The notes below the pieces were generated by a model. It had not been told where the DNA came from. It did not search any database and saw nothing but the letters and a program-made list of their open reading frames with translations. Both the position numbers and the translations under genes were made by a program. Positions 24,574 to 33,687 of a DNA stretch of 64,000 bases are shown one piece after another; position 1 is the first letter of the stretch; each line of letters opens with the position of its first letter. The stretch is taken from positions 62,001 to 126,000 of the forward strand of contig CAZRGP010000003.1 of NCBI GenBank assembly GCA_964599695.1, written 5' to 3'. This DNA comes from RUG11783 sp964599695 (GTDB lineage Bacteria; Bacillota; Clostridia; Oscillospirales; Ruminococcaceae).

Positions 24574-25317
24574 CTAAGCTTTCTTTTTCTTTTTTCCGAG
24601 TTCCCAGGGAAGGAACATCAAGACCCACACCACTAAGACCAGGACCAGCAAACCTACCTGATAAAGGTTTCCGCAGACGTTGGCGATCAGGTTCAGCATG
24701 GGATTGTTGTCCGTTCTGGCGAGGAAGAGGAAGTTGGTTCCCCACATCGCGTTAAGTCCCATTGCCAACAGCGCTACAGCTGCAAGGAAGAGTGCCACTT
24801 TGGGGAGGTCCCGGATATCCGGGCGGAATCCGTCCACAAGAAGAAGGATGGGATATAACAAAAGCATAATATGCACAGTTGCCGAGTGCAAATGCATAAA
24901 GTTGAGAAGCGGCAAGGGCATCCATGCCGGCGTAAGCAGAGCGATCAGCGCTCCGGGAAGGCTCATGGCATACAGGATCGACTTTGCGACCTTGTTGGGT
25001 TTTAACGTATTCCACAGACAGACAAACAGGTTCACGCTGCACAGGTGGAACGGCAGGAACTGCCACTCAAACTGCCCCGTCGCCACCGTGATGATGTATT
25101 TCAGGACTTCGTCGATCAGCATGAGCACCGTAAGGGTCACGTATACTTTTCTCTTGACCTTCTCATTCTGCTTTTTGAACCAGGTGAAAGCCAGGATCAC
25201 ACATATCAGTGTTAGTCCGAGCCAGAACAGGTGCGTAGGAGAAAACAATTCAAAAGAGCGGAACGTCTCGCCTTTCAGTTTTCTCATCGTCTGACTTGTA
25301 TACCAAAACTCGTTCAT
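24574..25317 (-). CDS. YwaF/TIGR02206-type membrane protein
   Basis: About 247 residues with six or seven membrane helices. The pattern (LFSPTHLFWLGL near the N-terminus; QFEWQFLPFHLCSVNLFVCLW; SATVHIMLLLYPILLL; ALNAMWGTNFLFL) is that of the YwaF/TIGR02206 family, whose role is not known. It ends in Lys-rich GKKKKKA. ATG 25317 is preferred over the GTG nine bases earlier because GAGGAG is 8 bases ahead of it. It stands on the opposite strand to AraC and is not obviously tied to the glycan operon. Confidence 0.75.
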   Translation of the reverse strand: MNEFWYTSQTMRKLKGETFRSFELFSPTHLFWLGLTLICVILAFTWFKKQNEKVKRKVYVTLTVLMLIDEVLKYIITVATGQFEWQFLPFHLCSVNLFVCLWNTLKPNKVAKSILYAMSLPGALIALLTPAWMPLPLLNFMHLHSATVHIMLLLYPILLLVDGFRPDIRDLPKVALFLAAVALLAMGLNAMWGTNFLFLARTDNNPMLNLIANVCGNLYQVGLLVLVLVVWVLMFLPWELGKKKKKA

Positions 25318-25397
25318 TATATGCACTCCTCATTTTCGGTCACGATTCGCATTGTTAACTATTAATTACACTTAATCCATGACCGCAACAATCTACT

Positions 25398-26147
25398 TCA
25401 GTCGAATATTTTCTTAATTTTCGACAACAGACCTTTCTTTTCACCCGGAACTTCAAGTCCCCTCTTTTTCAGTTCTTTTTTCATGGCTTTCTCCAGTTCG
25501 AACTGTTTAGGAGCGACCAGATAAAAATCCGGTGTGCCGGTGTACGTGGCATAGATCTCCTGAAGATCCTTATCCGTAAGAAGCGGCACGAAAGGATAGC
25601 AGCTGTAGTCATCCGCCATCAGAACGACAGACAGATGCCGTTTCAGATTGTCATCTCCCGGAAGGATCAGTTTCTTCATGAGGAGACCTGCCAGATGCTT
25701 ACCGACCTCTCCCGCTTCCGGATCCGCGACAAGCACAGCCAGTTCCTTCGCGCGCTGATCGATTCGGTTCATATAGTGGGAATGCAGGGGGTTCTCCGCG
25801 TAGGCATCCGTGCCCGTTGCAAATTTGCGGAAGGCGTTGGAGATCGCCTTTTGCTGCTCTTTTTCGAACAGTTCCTGCGCGTCCCGGATGTAATTCCTGT
25901 ACAGGATCATAGCCTGGGCAAACACGCGGTACACAGAGGACAGAACATCATCTTTTCCTGCGGTGATGCCTACGATCTGGTCATATCCTTCCGTTTCCAC
26001 GAACTCCGCTGCTTTCAGCAGAAAATCACCTGCGGTGTCCTGCTCCTCGATAAGCGGGATCTCCGCCTTGCAGTACGGACATGTGACGGCAGCGGGCTCA
26101 TCCAGTGTCACTGCTTTGCCGCAGTTCGGGCATATTGCTCTGTACAT
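25398..26147 (-). CDS. Zinc-ribbon protein of unknown function
   Basis: 249 residues. It opens with a two-knuckle zinc ribbon (CPNCGK ... CPYCKA, residues 8-26). The rest is alpha-helical, with a basic C-terminus (MKKELKKRGLEVPGEKKGLL). No enzyme motif is visible and no signal peptide. I do not recognise the family. Ribosome site AGAGAGGTG precedes the ATG. It lies between the YwaF-like gene and the heat-shock operon on the same strand but is separated from dnaJ by a strong terminator. Confidence 0.75.
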   Translation of the reverse strand: MYRAICPNCGKAVTLDEPAAVTCPYCKAEIPLIEEQDTAGDFLLKAAEFVETEGYDQIVGITAGKDDVLSSVYRVFAQAMILYRNYIRDAQELFEKEQQKAISNAFRKFATGTDAYAENPLHSHYMNRIDQRAKELAVLVADPEAGEVGKHLAGLLMKKLILPGDDNLKRHLSVVLMADDYSCYPFVPLLTDKDLQEIYATYTGTPDFYLVAPKQFELEKAMKKELKKRGLEVPGEKKGLLSKIKKIFD

Positions 26148-26216
26148 GTTGATTCACCTCTCTGTTGATCCTGAAATTCATTTTATTCTTTCAGTGGCGC
26201 AACGTCAAAACCTTGT

Positions 26217-26266
26217 TAAAACAGAAGCAGACCCCGCCTGAAATCAGAGCGGGGATCTGCTTCTGT
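26217..26266 (-). terminator. Terminator of the hrcA-grpE-dnaK-dnaJ operon
   Basis: On the minus strand, CAGAAGCAGATCCCCGC pairs with GCGGGGTCTGCTTCTG (one bulge), followed by TTTT. It is a long strong stem about 24 bases past dnaJ. Confidence 0.85.
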
Positions 26267-26289
26267 TTGTATTGTACGAAAACAAAGTA

Positions 26290-27480
26290 TCATTCTTTGC
26301 CGAACAGTTTCTTGAGTCTGTCTGCAAACGATTTCTTCTTGTCGTAGTTTTTATCCACATTCAGACTGTCATCAAACTGTTTCAGGAGATTCTTCTGCTC
26401 TCTGTTGAGTTTCTTCGGGATCTCGATCTTCACATTGACGAACTGATCACCGCGCCCTCCCCTTCTGGGATTCGGAATACCCTTATCCTTCAGGCGGAAG
26501 ACCGCGTCGTTCTGCGTACCCTCCGGGATCGTGAACTTGATCTTTCCGTCCACGGTGGGAACGACCACCTCGGCGCCAAGGACAGCATCCGCGTAGCTGA
26601 CAGGCAGTTCGACCAGGACGTTGTATCCCTCGCGGACGAACATCGGATCATCCAGAACATTGATGTTGATGATCGCGTCTCCCGCTGCTCCGCCGTTGAC
26701 ACCCGCGTTTCCGTAACCGCGAAGCGGAATGGCGTCACCGGTATTGATACCGGCGGGGATATCCACCTTCACCTTCTTGGTGGCAGTGGTCTGACCTGTT
26801 CCGTTGCATTTGCGGCAGGGCTTTTCAATGGTCTTTCCTGTTCCGCGGCATTCAGGGCAGACGGCAGTCTGTCTCATGACGGATCCCATCATGCCCCTGC
26901 GCTCCAGGGTAACATAACCGCTTCCGTGGCATCTGGTACATGTCTTCGGGGACGTACCGTCCGCTGCGCCGGAGCCGTGGCATTCGCTGCATGTCTCAGC
27001 CGCCTTGACGGATACCGTCTTGGAGCATCCCTTGGCTGCCTCCATAAAGGTCAGGTTCAGATTGATATAGACATCGGAACCCTTTCTCGGAGCGTTCGGA
27101 TCCGCACGTCTGGAACTTCTTCCGCCGCCGAATCCGGTAAAATCACTGAAAGCATTTGCGCCGAAAAACTGTTCAAAGATACCGCCGAGATCCAGATCCT
27201 GGAAACCCGCGCCGTTGAAACCGCCGTATCCTGCACCTGCCCCGTAGTTCGGATCCACACCGGCATGGCCGAACTGGTCATACCTCTGCTTCTTATCCGG
27301 ATCGGAGAGGACCTGATAAGCTTCGTTGATCTCCTTGAACTTTTCTTCTGCTGTCGGGTCGTCAGGGTTCAGGTCCGGGTGGTACTTCTTACTGAGTTTG
27401 CGGAACGCGGACTTGATCTCATCCGCGGAAGCATTCCGGTTGATCCCCAATACCTCGTAGAAATCGCGTTTATCTGCCAT
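26290..27480 (-). CDS. dnaJ: Chaperone DnaJ (Hsp40)
   Basis: 396 residues. It has the J domain with HPD (KKYHPDLNP), a Gly/Phe-rich linker, and four cysteine repeats of the zinc domain in order: CSECHGSG, CTRCHGSG, CPECRGTG, CRKCNGTG. The C-terminal client-binding domains follow. It stimulates the ATPase of DnaK and hands over unfolded clients. ATG 27480 is chosen over the TTG two codons upstream, since GGA is properly spaced. It is the last gene of the HrcA-controlled operon, 67 bases after dnaK. Confidence 0.97.
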   Translation of the reverse strand: MADKRDFYEVLGINRNASADEIKSAFRKLSKKYHPDLNPDDPTAEEKFKEINEAYQVLSDPDKKQRYDQFGHAGVDPNYGAGAGYGGFNGAGFQDLDLGGIFEQFFGANAFSDFTGFGGGRSSRRADPNAPRKGSDVYINLNLTFMEAAKGCSKTVSVKAAETCSECHGSGAADGTSPKTCTRCHGSGYVTLERRGMMGSVMRQTAVCPECRGTGKTIEKPCRKCNGTGQTTATKKVKVDIPAGINTGDAIPLRGYGNAGVNGGAAGDAIININVLDDPMFVREGYNVLVELPVSYADAVLGAEVVVPTVDGKIKFTIPEGTQNDAVFRLKDKGIPNPRRGGRGDQFVNVKIEIPKKLNREQKNLLKQFDDSLNVDKNYDKKKSFADRLKKLFGKE

Positions 27481-27547
27481 TCTCAATTCCGTTTAGGAAC
27501 ATGCGGACGGTATTGCCGTCCGCTGTCCCCTACCTTATTTCGTATGA

Positions 27548-29416
27548 TTATCTCTCGTCGTCAGGAACTTCTGTGTAGGAAGCATCCGTGTAGCCGGTGT
27601 TGTTGCTGCTGCCGTTATCGGGCTGCGCGTTGTATTCCGGCTGTCCCTGCGCCTGCTGCGCCTGCTGAGCCTGCTGTGCCTGCTGAGCTGCGGAGTAGAC
27701 CTTGCTGCTGATCTCATAGACCTTCTGCTCAAGAGCTTCGCGTTTCTGCTTCATGGCATCCTGATCGCCTGCTTCGATGGCAGCGCGGAGGTCTTTGACC
27801 TTGGACTCGACTTCTGCCTTATCGGATTCGTTGACCTTGTCACCGAGATCCTTGAGCATCTTCTCTGCCTGGTACGCTACGCTGTCCGCAGCGTTCTTGT
27901 TCTCGACTTCCTCTTTGCGCTTCTTGTCGCTCTCGGCATACTGCTCAGCATCCTTGACTGCCTTGTCGATCTCGTCCTTGCTCATGTTGGAGGAGGACTG
28001 GATGGTGATGTTGGTCTCCTTGCCGGTGCCAAGATCCTTGGCGCTTACATGTACGATGCCGTTGGCGTCGATGTTGAATGTGACTTCGATCTGGGGGATT
28101 CCGCGAGGTGCCGGTGCGATGCCGTCAAGACGGAAGAGACCCAGTGTCTTGTTGTCGCGTGCGAACTCTCTCTCGCCCTGGAGGACATGGATCTCAACAG
28201 AGGTCTGTCCGTCTGCAGCTGTGGAGAAGATCTGGCTCTTCTTGGTAGGAATCGTGGTGTTTCTCTCGATGATCCTGGTGTTGATACCGCCTTCTGTCTC
28301 GATACCGAGTGACAGAGGTGTGACATCCAGCAGGAGCAGGTCTTTGTATTCTCCGCCGAGAACACCGCCCTGGATCGCAGCACCGACTGCTACGCACTCA
28401 TCGGGGTTGATGCCCTTGAAGGGTTCTTTGCCCATGATCTTCTTGACTGCTTCCTGAACAGCCGGCATACGGGTGGAACCGCCGACGAGGAGGACCTTGT
28501 CCAGGTCACCAGGCTGCAGGTTCGCGTCGCGGAGAGCCTGACGTACAGGACCGGTGCAGGCATCGATCAGGTCGGAGGTCATCTCTTCGAACTTTGCTCT
28601 TGTAAGTGTCATATCCAGGTGTTTCGGACCTGTTGCATCTGCGGTGATGAAGGGCAGGTTGATCTGTGTCTGGGTCATTCCGGACAGCTCGATCTTCGCC
28701 TTCTCCGCTGCCTCTTTCAGTCTCTGAAGAGCCATCTTGTCGTTGCGGAGGTCTACGCCGTTCTCACTCTTGAACGCGTCTGCCATCCAGTCGATGATCC
28801 TCTGGTCGAAGTCATCGCCGCCGAGACGGTTGTTACCTGCTGTGGCAAGAACTTCCTGGATTCCGTCGCCCATATCGATGATGGAAACATCGAATGTGCC
28901 GCCGCCGAGGTCGAATACCATGACCTTCTGGCTCTGCTCTTTGTCGACACCATATGCAAGTGCAGCTGCTGTCGGCTCGTTGATGATCCTGCGGACATTC
29001 AGTCCGGCGATCTTTCCGGCATCCTTCGTTGCCTGACGCTGAGCATCGTTGAAGTATGCAGGTACGGTGATGACCGCGTCGGTCACGGTCTCGCCCAGGT
29101 ATGCTTCCGCATCACCTTTCAGTTTGGAAAGGATCATTGCGGAGATCTGCTGAGGAGTATAGTCCTTGCCGTCTACCGTAACTTTGTAGTTGGAGCCCAT
29201 CTCACGTTTGATGGAACGGACCGTACGGTCAGGGTTGGTGATCGCCTGACGTTTTGCTACCTGTCCGACGATACGCTCGCCTTCCTTCGAGAAAGCGACA
29301 ACGGACGGAGTGGTTCTGCTGCCTTCCGCGTTCGGGATGACAACGGGTTCACCGTTCTCAAGAACAGCGACACAAGAGTTAGTTGTACCAAGGTCAATAC
29401 CTATAATCTTTGCCAT
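27548..29416 (-). CDS. dnaK: Chaperone DnaK (Hsp70)
   Basis: 622 residues. The N-terminal ATPase begins GIDLGTTNSCVAV and contains the phosphate-2 motif VFDLGGGTFDVSI. The linker DLLLLDVTPLSLGIE leads to the substrate-binding domain. The C-terminal lid ends in a Gln/Ala-rich repeat (QQAQ units, near residue 580) and an Asp/Glu-rich tip. It binds exposed hydrophobic peptides with DnaJ and GrpE. AAGGAGATAAATAGAT precedes the ATG. Confidence 0.98.
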   Translation of the reverse strand: MAKIIGIDLGTTNSCVAVLENGEPVVIPNAEGSRTTPSVVAFSKEGERIVGQVAKRQAITNPDRTVRSIKREMGSNYKVTVDGKDYTPQQISAMILSKLKGDAEAYLGETVTDAVITVPAYFNDAQRQATKDAGKIAGLNVRRIINEPTAAALAYGVDKEQSQKVMVFDLGGGTFDVSIIDMGDGIQEVLATAGNNRLGGDDFDQRIIDWMADAFKSENGVDLRNDKMALQRLKEAAEKAKIELSGMTQTQINLPFITADATGPKHLDMTLTRAKFEEMTSDLIDACTGPVRQALRDANLQPGDLDKVLLVGGSTRMPAVQEAVKKIMGKEPFKGINPDECVAVGAAIQGGVLGGEYKDLLLLDVTPLSLGIETEGGINTRIIERNTTIPTKKSQIFSTAADGQTSVEIHVLQGEREFARDNKTLGLFRLDGIAPAPRGIPQIEVTFNIDANGIVHVSAKDLGTGKETNITIQSSSNMSKDEIDKAVKDAEQYAESDKKRKEEVENKNAADSVAYQAEKMLKDLGDKVNESDKAEVESKVKDLRAAIEAGDQDAMKQKREALEQKVYEISSKVYSAAQQAQQAQQAQQAQGQPEYNAQPDNGSSNNTGYTDASYTEVPDDER

Positions 29417-29450
29417 ATCTATTTATCTCCTTATCATGAATTCACTTAGT

Positions 29451-30017
29451 TTATTCTGAAACGGCGACCATTGCGCAGCGGAGCACTTTATCTCCCTGCA
29501 TGTAGCCGTTCTGAAGTACTTTCGTAATGGTTCCGGATTCCACGCCTTCCTGTGCCGGTTCGGTCATGACGGCGTTGTGGAACACGGGGTCAAAGGGTTT
29601 TCCCAGACAATCCATCTGGGTCACACCGAGTCTTTCCAATGCGCTGCGGAACAGCTGATGGGTAAGTTCCACACCTTTTTTGTATTTTTCATCGGAGCAC
29701 TCCGCGCTCATCGCGAGCCCCAGCGAATCAAATACCGGAAGGATCCCTTCCAGGGCGGACGCCTTTCCGAGTGAGACGCTTTCGAGCTTCTCTTTCTCGG
29801 TGCGCTTGCGGTAGTTGTCGAACTCTGCCACTTTTCTGAGGAGTCTGTCGGACAGTTCCGCTTTCTCCTGTTCCAGTTTCTCGATCTTCTCTTCCGCTTT
29901 CTTTTTCTTTTCCTTCTTGGAGCACTCCTTGGATTTCTCTTCAGTTTCCGGTGCAGGAACTTCTTCAGTAACCGGAGTTTCTTCCTCCTTCAGTTCCTTT
30001 TCTTTCTCTTCCGACAA
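29451..30017 (-). CDS. grpE: Nucleotide exchange factor GrpE
   Basis: 188 residues: a long charged N-terminal coiled coil, then the beta domain (FDPVFHNAVMTEPAQEGVESGTI) ending in LRCAMVAV. It releases ADP from DnaK. The start codon is TTG (at 30017), supported by GGAAGGAG 9 bases upstream. It sits 34 bases after hrcA and 34 bases ahead of dnaK, in the canonical order. Confidence 0.95.
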   Translation of the reverse strand: MSEEKEKELKEEETPVTEEVPAPETEEKSKECSKKEKKKKAEEKIEKLEQEKAELSDRLLRKVAEFDNYRKRTEKEKLESVSLGKASALEGILPVFDSLGLAMSAECSDEKYKKGVELTHQLFRSALERLGVTQMDCLGKPFDPVFHNAVMTEPAQEGVESGTITKVLQNGYMQGDKVLRCAMVAVSE

Positions 30018-30051
30018 ATCTGTAATCTCCTTCCTGTTTTTGTTATTCCCT

Positions 30052-31065
30052 CTACCTTGCTGCCAGTGCCTCGCTCATGGCGCTGCTGTAGGCATTCAGC
30101 CTCGGGATAATACTTTCATAATCCATTCGGACCGGCCCTACGATGGCAAGTCCGCCGTGGCCGCCTCCGGCCACTCTGTATCTGCTGATGACCATGCTCA
30201 GATTCTCAAAGCCCTCTCCGAGCTCGCCGCCGACATAGCATTCGTTCCCGCCTTCCCTCGAAAGCAGTTTCGCCAGTCCCGGCTTGTCCTCGAACAGCTG
30301 GACGACTTCATCGATATGATCCGCCAGTTCCGGGAATCTCAGCAGATTTCCCTGTCCTGCCCGGAACACCTGGACCTCTCCCGCTCTGGCAAGCAGTTCA
30401 AATGCTGCCTGTAGCACCGGCATGTAGTCCTTCTTCCTGTCTCCGCAGCTCATGAGGATCATCTTGCGGATATCCTCGGAAACATCCGATGCGGAGATGA
30501 AGCGGAGGGCACCGTTGAGTATCTTCCGGATCACGGCCAGATCCTCTTCGGAAAGTTCGGTCTCCGTCCTGCAGATCCTGGTCTTCAGGGCACCGATATT
30601 GGTGATCCCAAGCACCGCGATGTTGAATCTGCCGACCTTCACCAGCTCGTAGTAACTGATCTGTGTCTCTGTGGTGATCGGGGTCGTGGTGATCGCACCG
30701 AGTCCGGAGAAATCCGCGAGAGAAGCAGCAGCAAATTCCGCAGCCTTGTTCGGATCGGAGTCCATCTTTCCGACTTCCTCCAGGATCGCCTTCTTCTCTT
30801 CCTTTGCCAGTGGCTTTGCCACCATGAGGTGGTTGAGGAAGTACCGGTATCCCAGTTCCGTAGGAACACGTCCCGCGGAGGTGTGAGGCTGTTCCAGCAA
30901 TCCCATCGTAGTCAGCTGTGCCATCTCATTGCGCAGCGTGGCGGTGGACACCGTGAAATCATGCAGGAACTCCTGCAGGAGCCTCGATCCTATCGGATCG
31001 CCCGAATCGGTGTGGAGCGCAACGATCTCAGCTAGAATCATTTGTTTTCTGTGACTGATATCCAT
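30052..31065 (-). CDS. hrcA: Heat-inducible transcription repressor HrcA
   Basis: About 337 residues. The N-terminal winged helix is seen in RKQMILAEIVALHTDSG and VSTATLRNEMAQL; the rest is the HrcA dimerisation and GroE-responsive region. It represses this operon by binding CIRCE, found 24 bases upstream. I start at ATG 31065, which has GGGAG 7 bases ahead, not at the ATG ten codons upstream, which would overlap the operator side. Confidence 0.95.
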   Translation of the reverse strand: MDISHRKQMILAEIVALHTDSGDPIGSRLLQEFLHDFTVSTATLRNEMAQLTTMGLLEQPHTSAGRVPTELGYRYFLNHLMVAKPLAKEEKKAILEEVGKMDSDPNKAAEFAAASLADFSGLGAITTTPITTETQISYYELVKVGRFNIAVLGITNIGALKTRICRTETELSEEDLAVIRKILNGALRFISASDVSEDIRKMILMSCGDRKKDYMPVLQAAFELLARAGEVQVFRAGQGNLLRFPELADHIDEVVQLFEDKPGLAKLLSREGGNECYVGGELGEGFENLSMVISRYRVAGGGHGGLAIVGPVRMDYESIIPRLNAYSSAMSEALAAR

Positions 31066-31088
31066 CTTCGCACTCCCTTCCGTTCTCG

Positions 31089-31115
31089 TTAGCACTCTTC
31101 ATTCCTGAGTGCTAA
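31089..31115. promoter_or_regulatory. CIRCE operator (HrcA binding site)
   Basis: A perfect match to the consensus TTAGCACTC-N9-GAGTGCTAA. It lies between the promoter and the hrcA start. Confidence 0.97.
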
Positions 31116-31119
31116 AATA

Positions 31120-31147
31120 ATAATACTCTTTTTTCAGACATTGTCAA
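31120..31147 (-). promoter_or_regulatory. Promoter of the hrcA operon
   Basis: On the minus strand, TTGACA (31142-31147), a 16-base spacer and TATTAT (31120-31125), directly ahead of CIRCE, so HrcA would cover the start point. Confidence 0.8.
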
Positions 31148-31235
31148 CTGTGTTCACAAAAAATTCTCATTTCCCCGGCGCAGATCCGCAGCCTTCTGCG
31201 GCATGGCAAAAACCCTTCCGCCTTTCCGGATCCCC

Positions 31236-31266
31236 TTGAGTATCGATCCGTATAATATGGTATAAT
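31236..31266 (+). promoter_or_regulatory. Promoter of the SIS-domain gene
   Basis: TTGAGT (31236-31241) and an extended -10 TGGTATAAT (TATAAT at 31261-31266), spacing 19. Confidence 0.5.
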
Positions 31267-31310
31267 TTAGGACATGAATACATGATCTACTATTTACGGA
31301 GGATCCCACT

Positions 31311-32045
31311 ATGGATTTTGTAAGGCAGTATGCGGAAAACTCGATCAAGGTCCTGAAGCAGATCTGGGATAATGAGTTCGAGAGGATCGACCTTGCCGGA
31401 ACTTATATTGCTGACACCCTGGAGAAGAACGGTTTGCTCTATGCATTCGGATGCGGCCATTCCCACATGATCGAGGAAGAACTGTTCTACCGCGCCGGCG
31501 GCCTGGCTGCGGTCTACCCCATGTTCGACACATCCACCATGCTCCATGAAGGGGCTGCGAAAAGCTCTCAGATCGAGAGAATGAGCGGATATGCGGACAA
31601 GATCGTCGCGAGGTATCCCCTCACCAAAAAGGATACCGTGCTCGTCGCGTCCACCAGCGGGATCAACTCCTTCATCATCGAGTTTGCCCAGGCCTGCAAG
31701 GCAAAAGGAGCCAAGGTGATCGGCATCACATCCTTCGCTTATCTTCAGAAGCCCTCCCGCCATCCGGAAGGCCTTCATCTGTATGATGTAGTGGATCTCG
31801 CCATCGACAACCACGTTCCCTCTGGTGACGCCACCGTCGTAGTCTGCGAGGACGGTACGAAGGCCGGTCCTGTTTCCAGCCTTGCTACTCTTGCTATCTG
31901 CAACCTGCTGGAGATGTCCGCCTGCCAGACGCTCAGGGAAAGAGGTATCGACCCGGAGGTCTTCCGCAGCGGAAATATCGCAGGATCCGATGAGTACAAC
32001 GCAAAGCTGATCCGCAAATATCAGGGCAAGATCCGCAGCCTGTAA
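31311..32045 (+). CDS. SIS-domain sugar-phosphate-binding protein (UPF0309-like)
   Basis: 244 residues, a single sugar-isomerase (SIS) domain. The phosphosugar-binding segments are GLLYAFGCGHSHMIEEELFYRAGG and VLVASTSGINSFIIEFAQ. Families of this size act as phosphosugar isomerases or as N-acetylmuramic/aminosugar-phosphate binding proteins. The exact substrate is not visible. TACGGAGG precedes the ATG. It is followed by its own terminator and then DUF1294, and its neighbours give no pathway clue. Confidence 0.85.
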   Translation: MDFVRQYAENSIKVLKQIWDNEFERIDLAGTYIADTLEKNGLLYAFGCGHSHMIEEELFYRAGGLAAVYPMFDTSTMLHEGAAKSSQIERMSGYADKIVARYPLTKKDTVLVASTSGINSFIIEFAQACKAKGAKVIGITSFAYLQKPSRHPEGLHLYDVVDLAIDNHVPSGDATVVVCEDGTKAGPVSSLATLAICNLLEMSACQTLRERGIDPEVFRSGNIAGSDEYNAKLIRKYQGKIRSL

Positions 32046-32057
32046 TCAAAAAAAGTA

Positions 32058-32088
32058 CTGCATGCCCGCCCGGACATGCAGTTTTCTT
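32058..32088 (+). terminator. Terminator of the SIS gene
   Basis: CTGCATG pairs with CATGCAG and is followed by TTTTCTTT, just past the stop. Confidence 0.75.
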
Positions 32089-32101
32089 TGCTAGGTGATC
32101 T

Positions 32102-32395
32102 ATGGTCTTTCTTCTTTTATATATACTCATTATAAACATCGCCGGTCTGATCGTGATGAAGGCGGACAAATCCGCCTCCCGGATCGAAGGAAAACGGAGA
32201 GTCCCGGAAAAGACCCTGTTCCTCATCGCCTTCCTGGGAGGCGCTGCCGGGATCTATGCGGGGATGAAACGGTTCCGGCACAAGACTCTTCACAAGAGCT
32301 TCAAGTACGGGATCCCCGCCATTCTGATCCTGCACTTCCTGCTGTTGTTTGCCGCAGGAATCCTGTACTGGCTGAAACTGATTGGCCTTATGTGA
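32102..32395 (+). CDS. DUF1294 small membrane protein
   Basis: 97 residues with three or four membrane helices. The family-defining stretch is DKSASRIEGKRRVPEKTLFLIAFLGG followed by GMKRFRHKTLHKSFKYG. The function of DUF1294 is unknown. The ribosome site (AGGTG, about 5 bases ahead) is weak, so it may be translated poorly. Confidence 0.85.
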   Translation: MVFLLLYILIINIAGLIVMKADKSASRIEGKRRVPEKTLFLIAFLGGAAGIYAGMKRFRHKTLHKSFKYGIPAILILHFLLLFAAGILYWLKLIGLM

Positions 32396-32401
32396 AAGCG
32401 A

Positions 32402-32445
32402 AGACCGCTGGGAAGAATCCTCTCCCGGCGGTCTCTTTTTCTTTG
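32402..32445 (+). terminator. Terminator after the DUF1294 gene
   Basis: AGACCGC...GCGGTCT forms the stem, with inner GGGA/TCCC, followed by CTTTTTCTTT. Confidence 0.8.
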
Positions 32446-32451
32446 CCTAAT

Positions 32452-33570
32452 TTATATATATATATATATATTGAACCAGTCATCCAGCTTTTGGAAGAGG
32501 GGATCCAGCGGATCCAGCAGTTTGGAAAGCGGTCTTTCCAGAACATACAGCCGGATGAGATCCGCGGCAGTACTGAGGATGAACACCAGGCCGACACATC
32601 CCAGCAGATGCAGCGGATAAACTGCAGAATCGGTGAAACCGTCCCGGATAAACAGGATCCAGTTCCACAGAAACGGAAACAGCAGCTGGTTCTCATGGAT
32701 CAGGTAGACGCCCAGCATCCCCTTGGCAGGGAAATTGATCCATCCCTTTGAACCGATATTCCAGTTCCTAAACATGTAGAAAAGAGAGACGGCGAGGATC
32801 ACCTGAAGGATCGAGGCCCTCCCGAAGATGGTGAAGAGGCCTGCAGCCTGCTTCCCTGCCCTCGTAAAGTACCAGGAACTGAGACAGGCGCTGCCGACGC
32901 AGAAGAGAAGCGTCCCGATGAAAACCGGTACCCGGTGTCTTTCGATACAGTTGCCGGGATGCTTTCTCAGGTAGCCCCAGAGCAGGTAGTAGTAGACGCC
33001 GATGCTCAGGTCACACAGAGTCTGCCTCGTGTCTCCGAACGTAGAATACAGGGGCGACACCAGGGTGAAGACGATGAGAAGTTTGCGGTACACCCGGTCA
33101 TCCAGGGACTCAATGATGCGGTTCAGGAAAGGACTCAGGAACATCAGCGCCAGATATGCTGTGATGAACCAGTAGTTCCCCCAGAAGGGAGAGACCAGGA
33201 TATGGATCACATCCGCAGCTGTGACGGCGCGTTTCCGAAGAGCCACGATCACGAAGATCTCGGCCACCGCAGCGATGAACACGGTCTGGAGGAGAAGGAG
33301 CAGCAGTCTCTTGCTTCTCACCTTTCCCTCCGGGATCTGGAAGTAGGCTGTGAGAAGGAAGAAACATCCCACACCGGTGAGTCCCCACATCCCGACCAGG
33401 TAGGAGAAAGCCTGATTCACGCTGAACGGCGCGAATACGAGAGGAGTCCCGTCCGCCAGTTCCGCGTGCAGGACCGCATGATACATGACGATGAGGAACA
33501 TCGCCAGGATCCTCATCAGCTCAAAATTGGATTGTCTTGCCTTCTTCTCCATCTGTTTTTTCCCGACCAT
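32452..33570 (-). CDS. Acyltransferase-3 family membrane protein (OafA-like)
   Basis: 372 residues with about ten membrane helices. The family start NFELMRILAMFLIVMYHAVLH carries the conserved histidine, and later helices are typical of the integral acyltransferases that O-acetylate cell-surface glycans. GGAG 8 bases upstream supports ATG 33570. The last codons and the stop lie inside a (TA)9 repeat, giving the odd C-terminus NIYIYI. A two-base change there would alter the end of the protein. It is alone on its strand. Confidence 0.85.
   Translation of the reverse strand: MVGKKQMEKKARQSNFELMRILAMFLIVMYHAVLHAELADGTPLVFAPFSVNQAFSYLVGMWGLTGVGCFFLLTAYFQIPEGKVRSKRLLLLLLQTVFIAAVAEIFVIVALRKRAVTAADVIHILVSPFWGNYWFITAYLALMFLSPFLNRIIESLDDRVYRKLLIVFTLVSPLYSTFGDTRQTLCDLSIGVYYYLLWGYLRKHPGNCIERHRVPVFIGTLLFCVGSACLSSWYFTRAGKQAAGLFTIFGRASILQVILAVSLFYMFRNWNIGSKGWINFPAKGMLGVYLIHENQLLFPFLWNWILFIRDGFTDSAVYPLHLLGCVGLVFILSTAADLIRLYVLERPLSKLLDPLDPLFQKLDDWFNIYIYI
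32453..32470. repeat. TA dinucleotide repeat, nine units
   Basis: Nine TA units, overlapping the 3' end of the acyltransferase gene and forming part of its stop codon. Confidence 0.9.
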
Positions 33571-33642
33571 ATTGTTTTCTCCATTGTACTCGGTTTTTTC
33601 TCCCGTTTCACCTCAATGTTCTCTCCCTGTTCCTTCACAATG

Positions 33643-33651
33643 TGATATACT
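33643..33651 (+). promoter_or_regulatory. Extended -10 of the proBAC promoter
   Basis: TGATATACT lies about 37 bases ahead of proB. The matching -35 is weak. Confidence 0.4.
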
Positions 33652-33687
33652 ACATTAAATCACTAAAGCATCGTATGGGGACAAAAC

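Noticed and set aside
27655..27690. Tandem repeat of CTG/GCC-type units as a mobile or CRISPR repeat
   Set aside because: It encodes the Gln/Ala-rich lid of DnaK and stays in frame; no spacers.
26272..27711. Plus-strand 479-codon frame antisense to dnaJ/dnaK
   Set aside because: Shadow of dnaJ and the Gln/Ala repeat of dnaK.
31170..31230. Inverted repeat CCGCAG/CTGCGG between hrcA and the SIS gene as a terminator
   Set aside because: It lies between divergent genes, where no transcript needs ending, and the stem is short.
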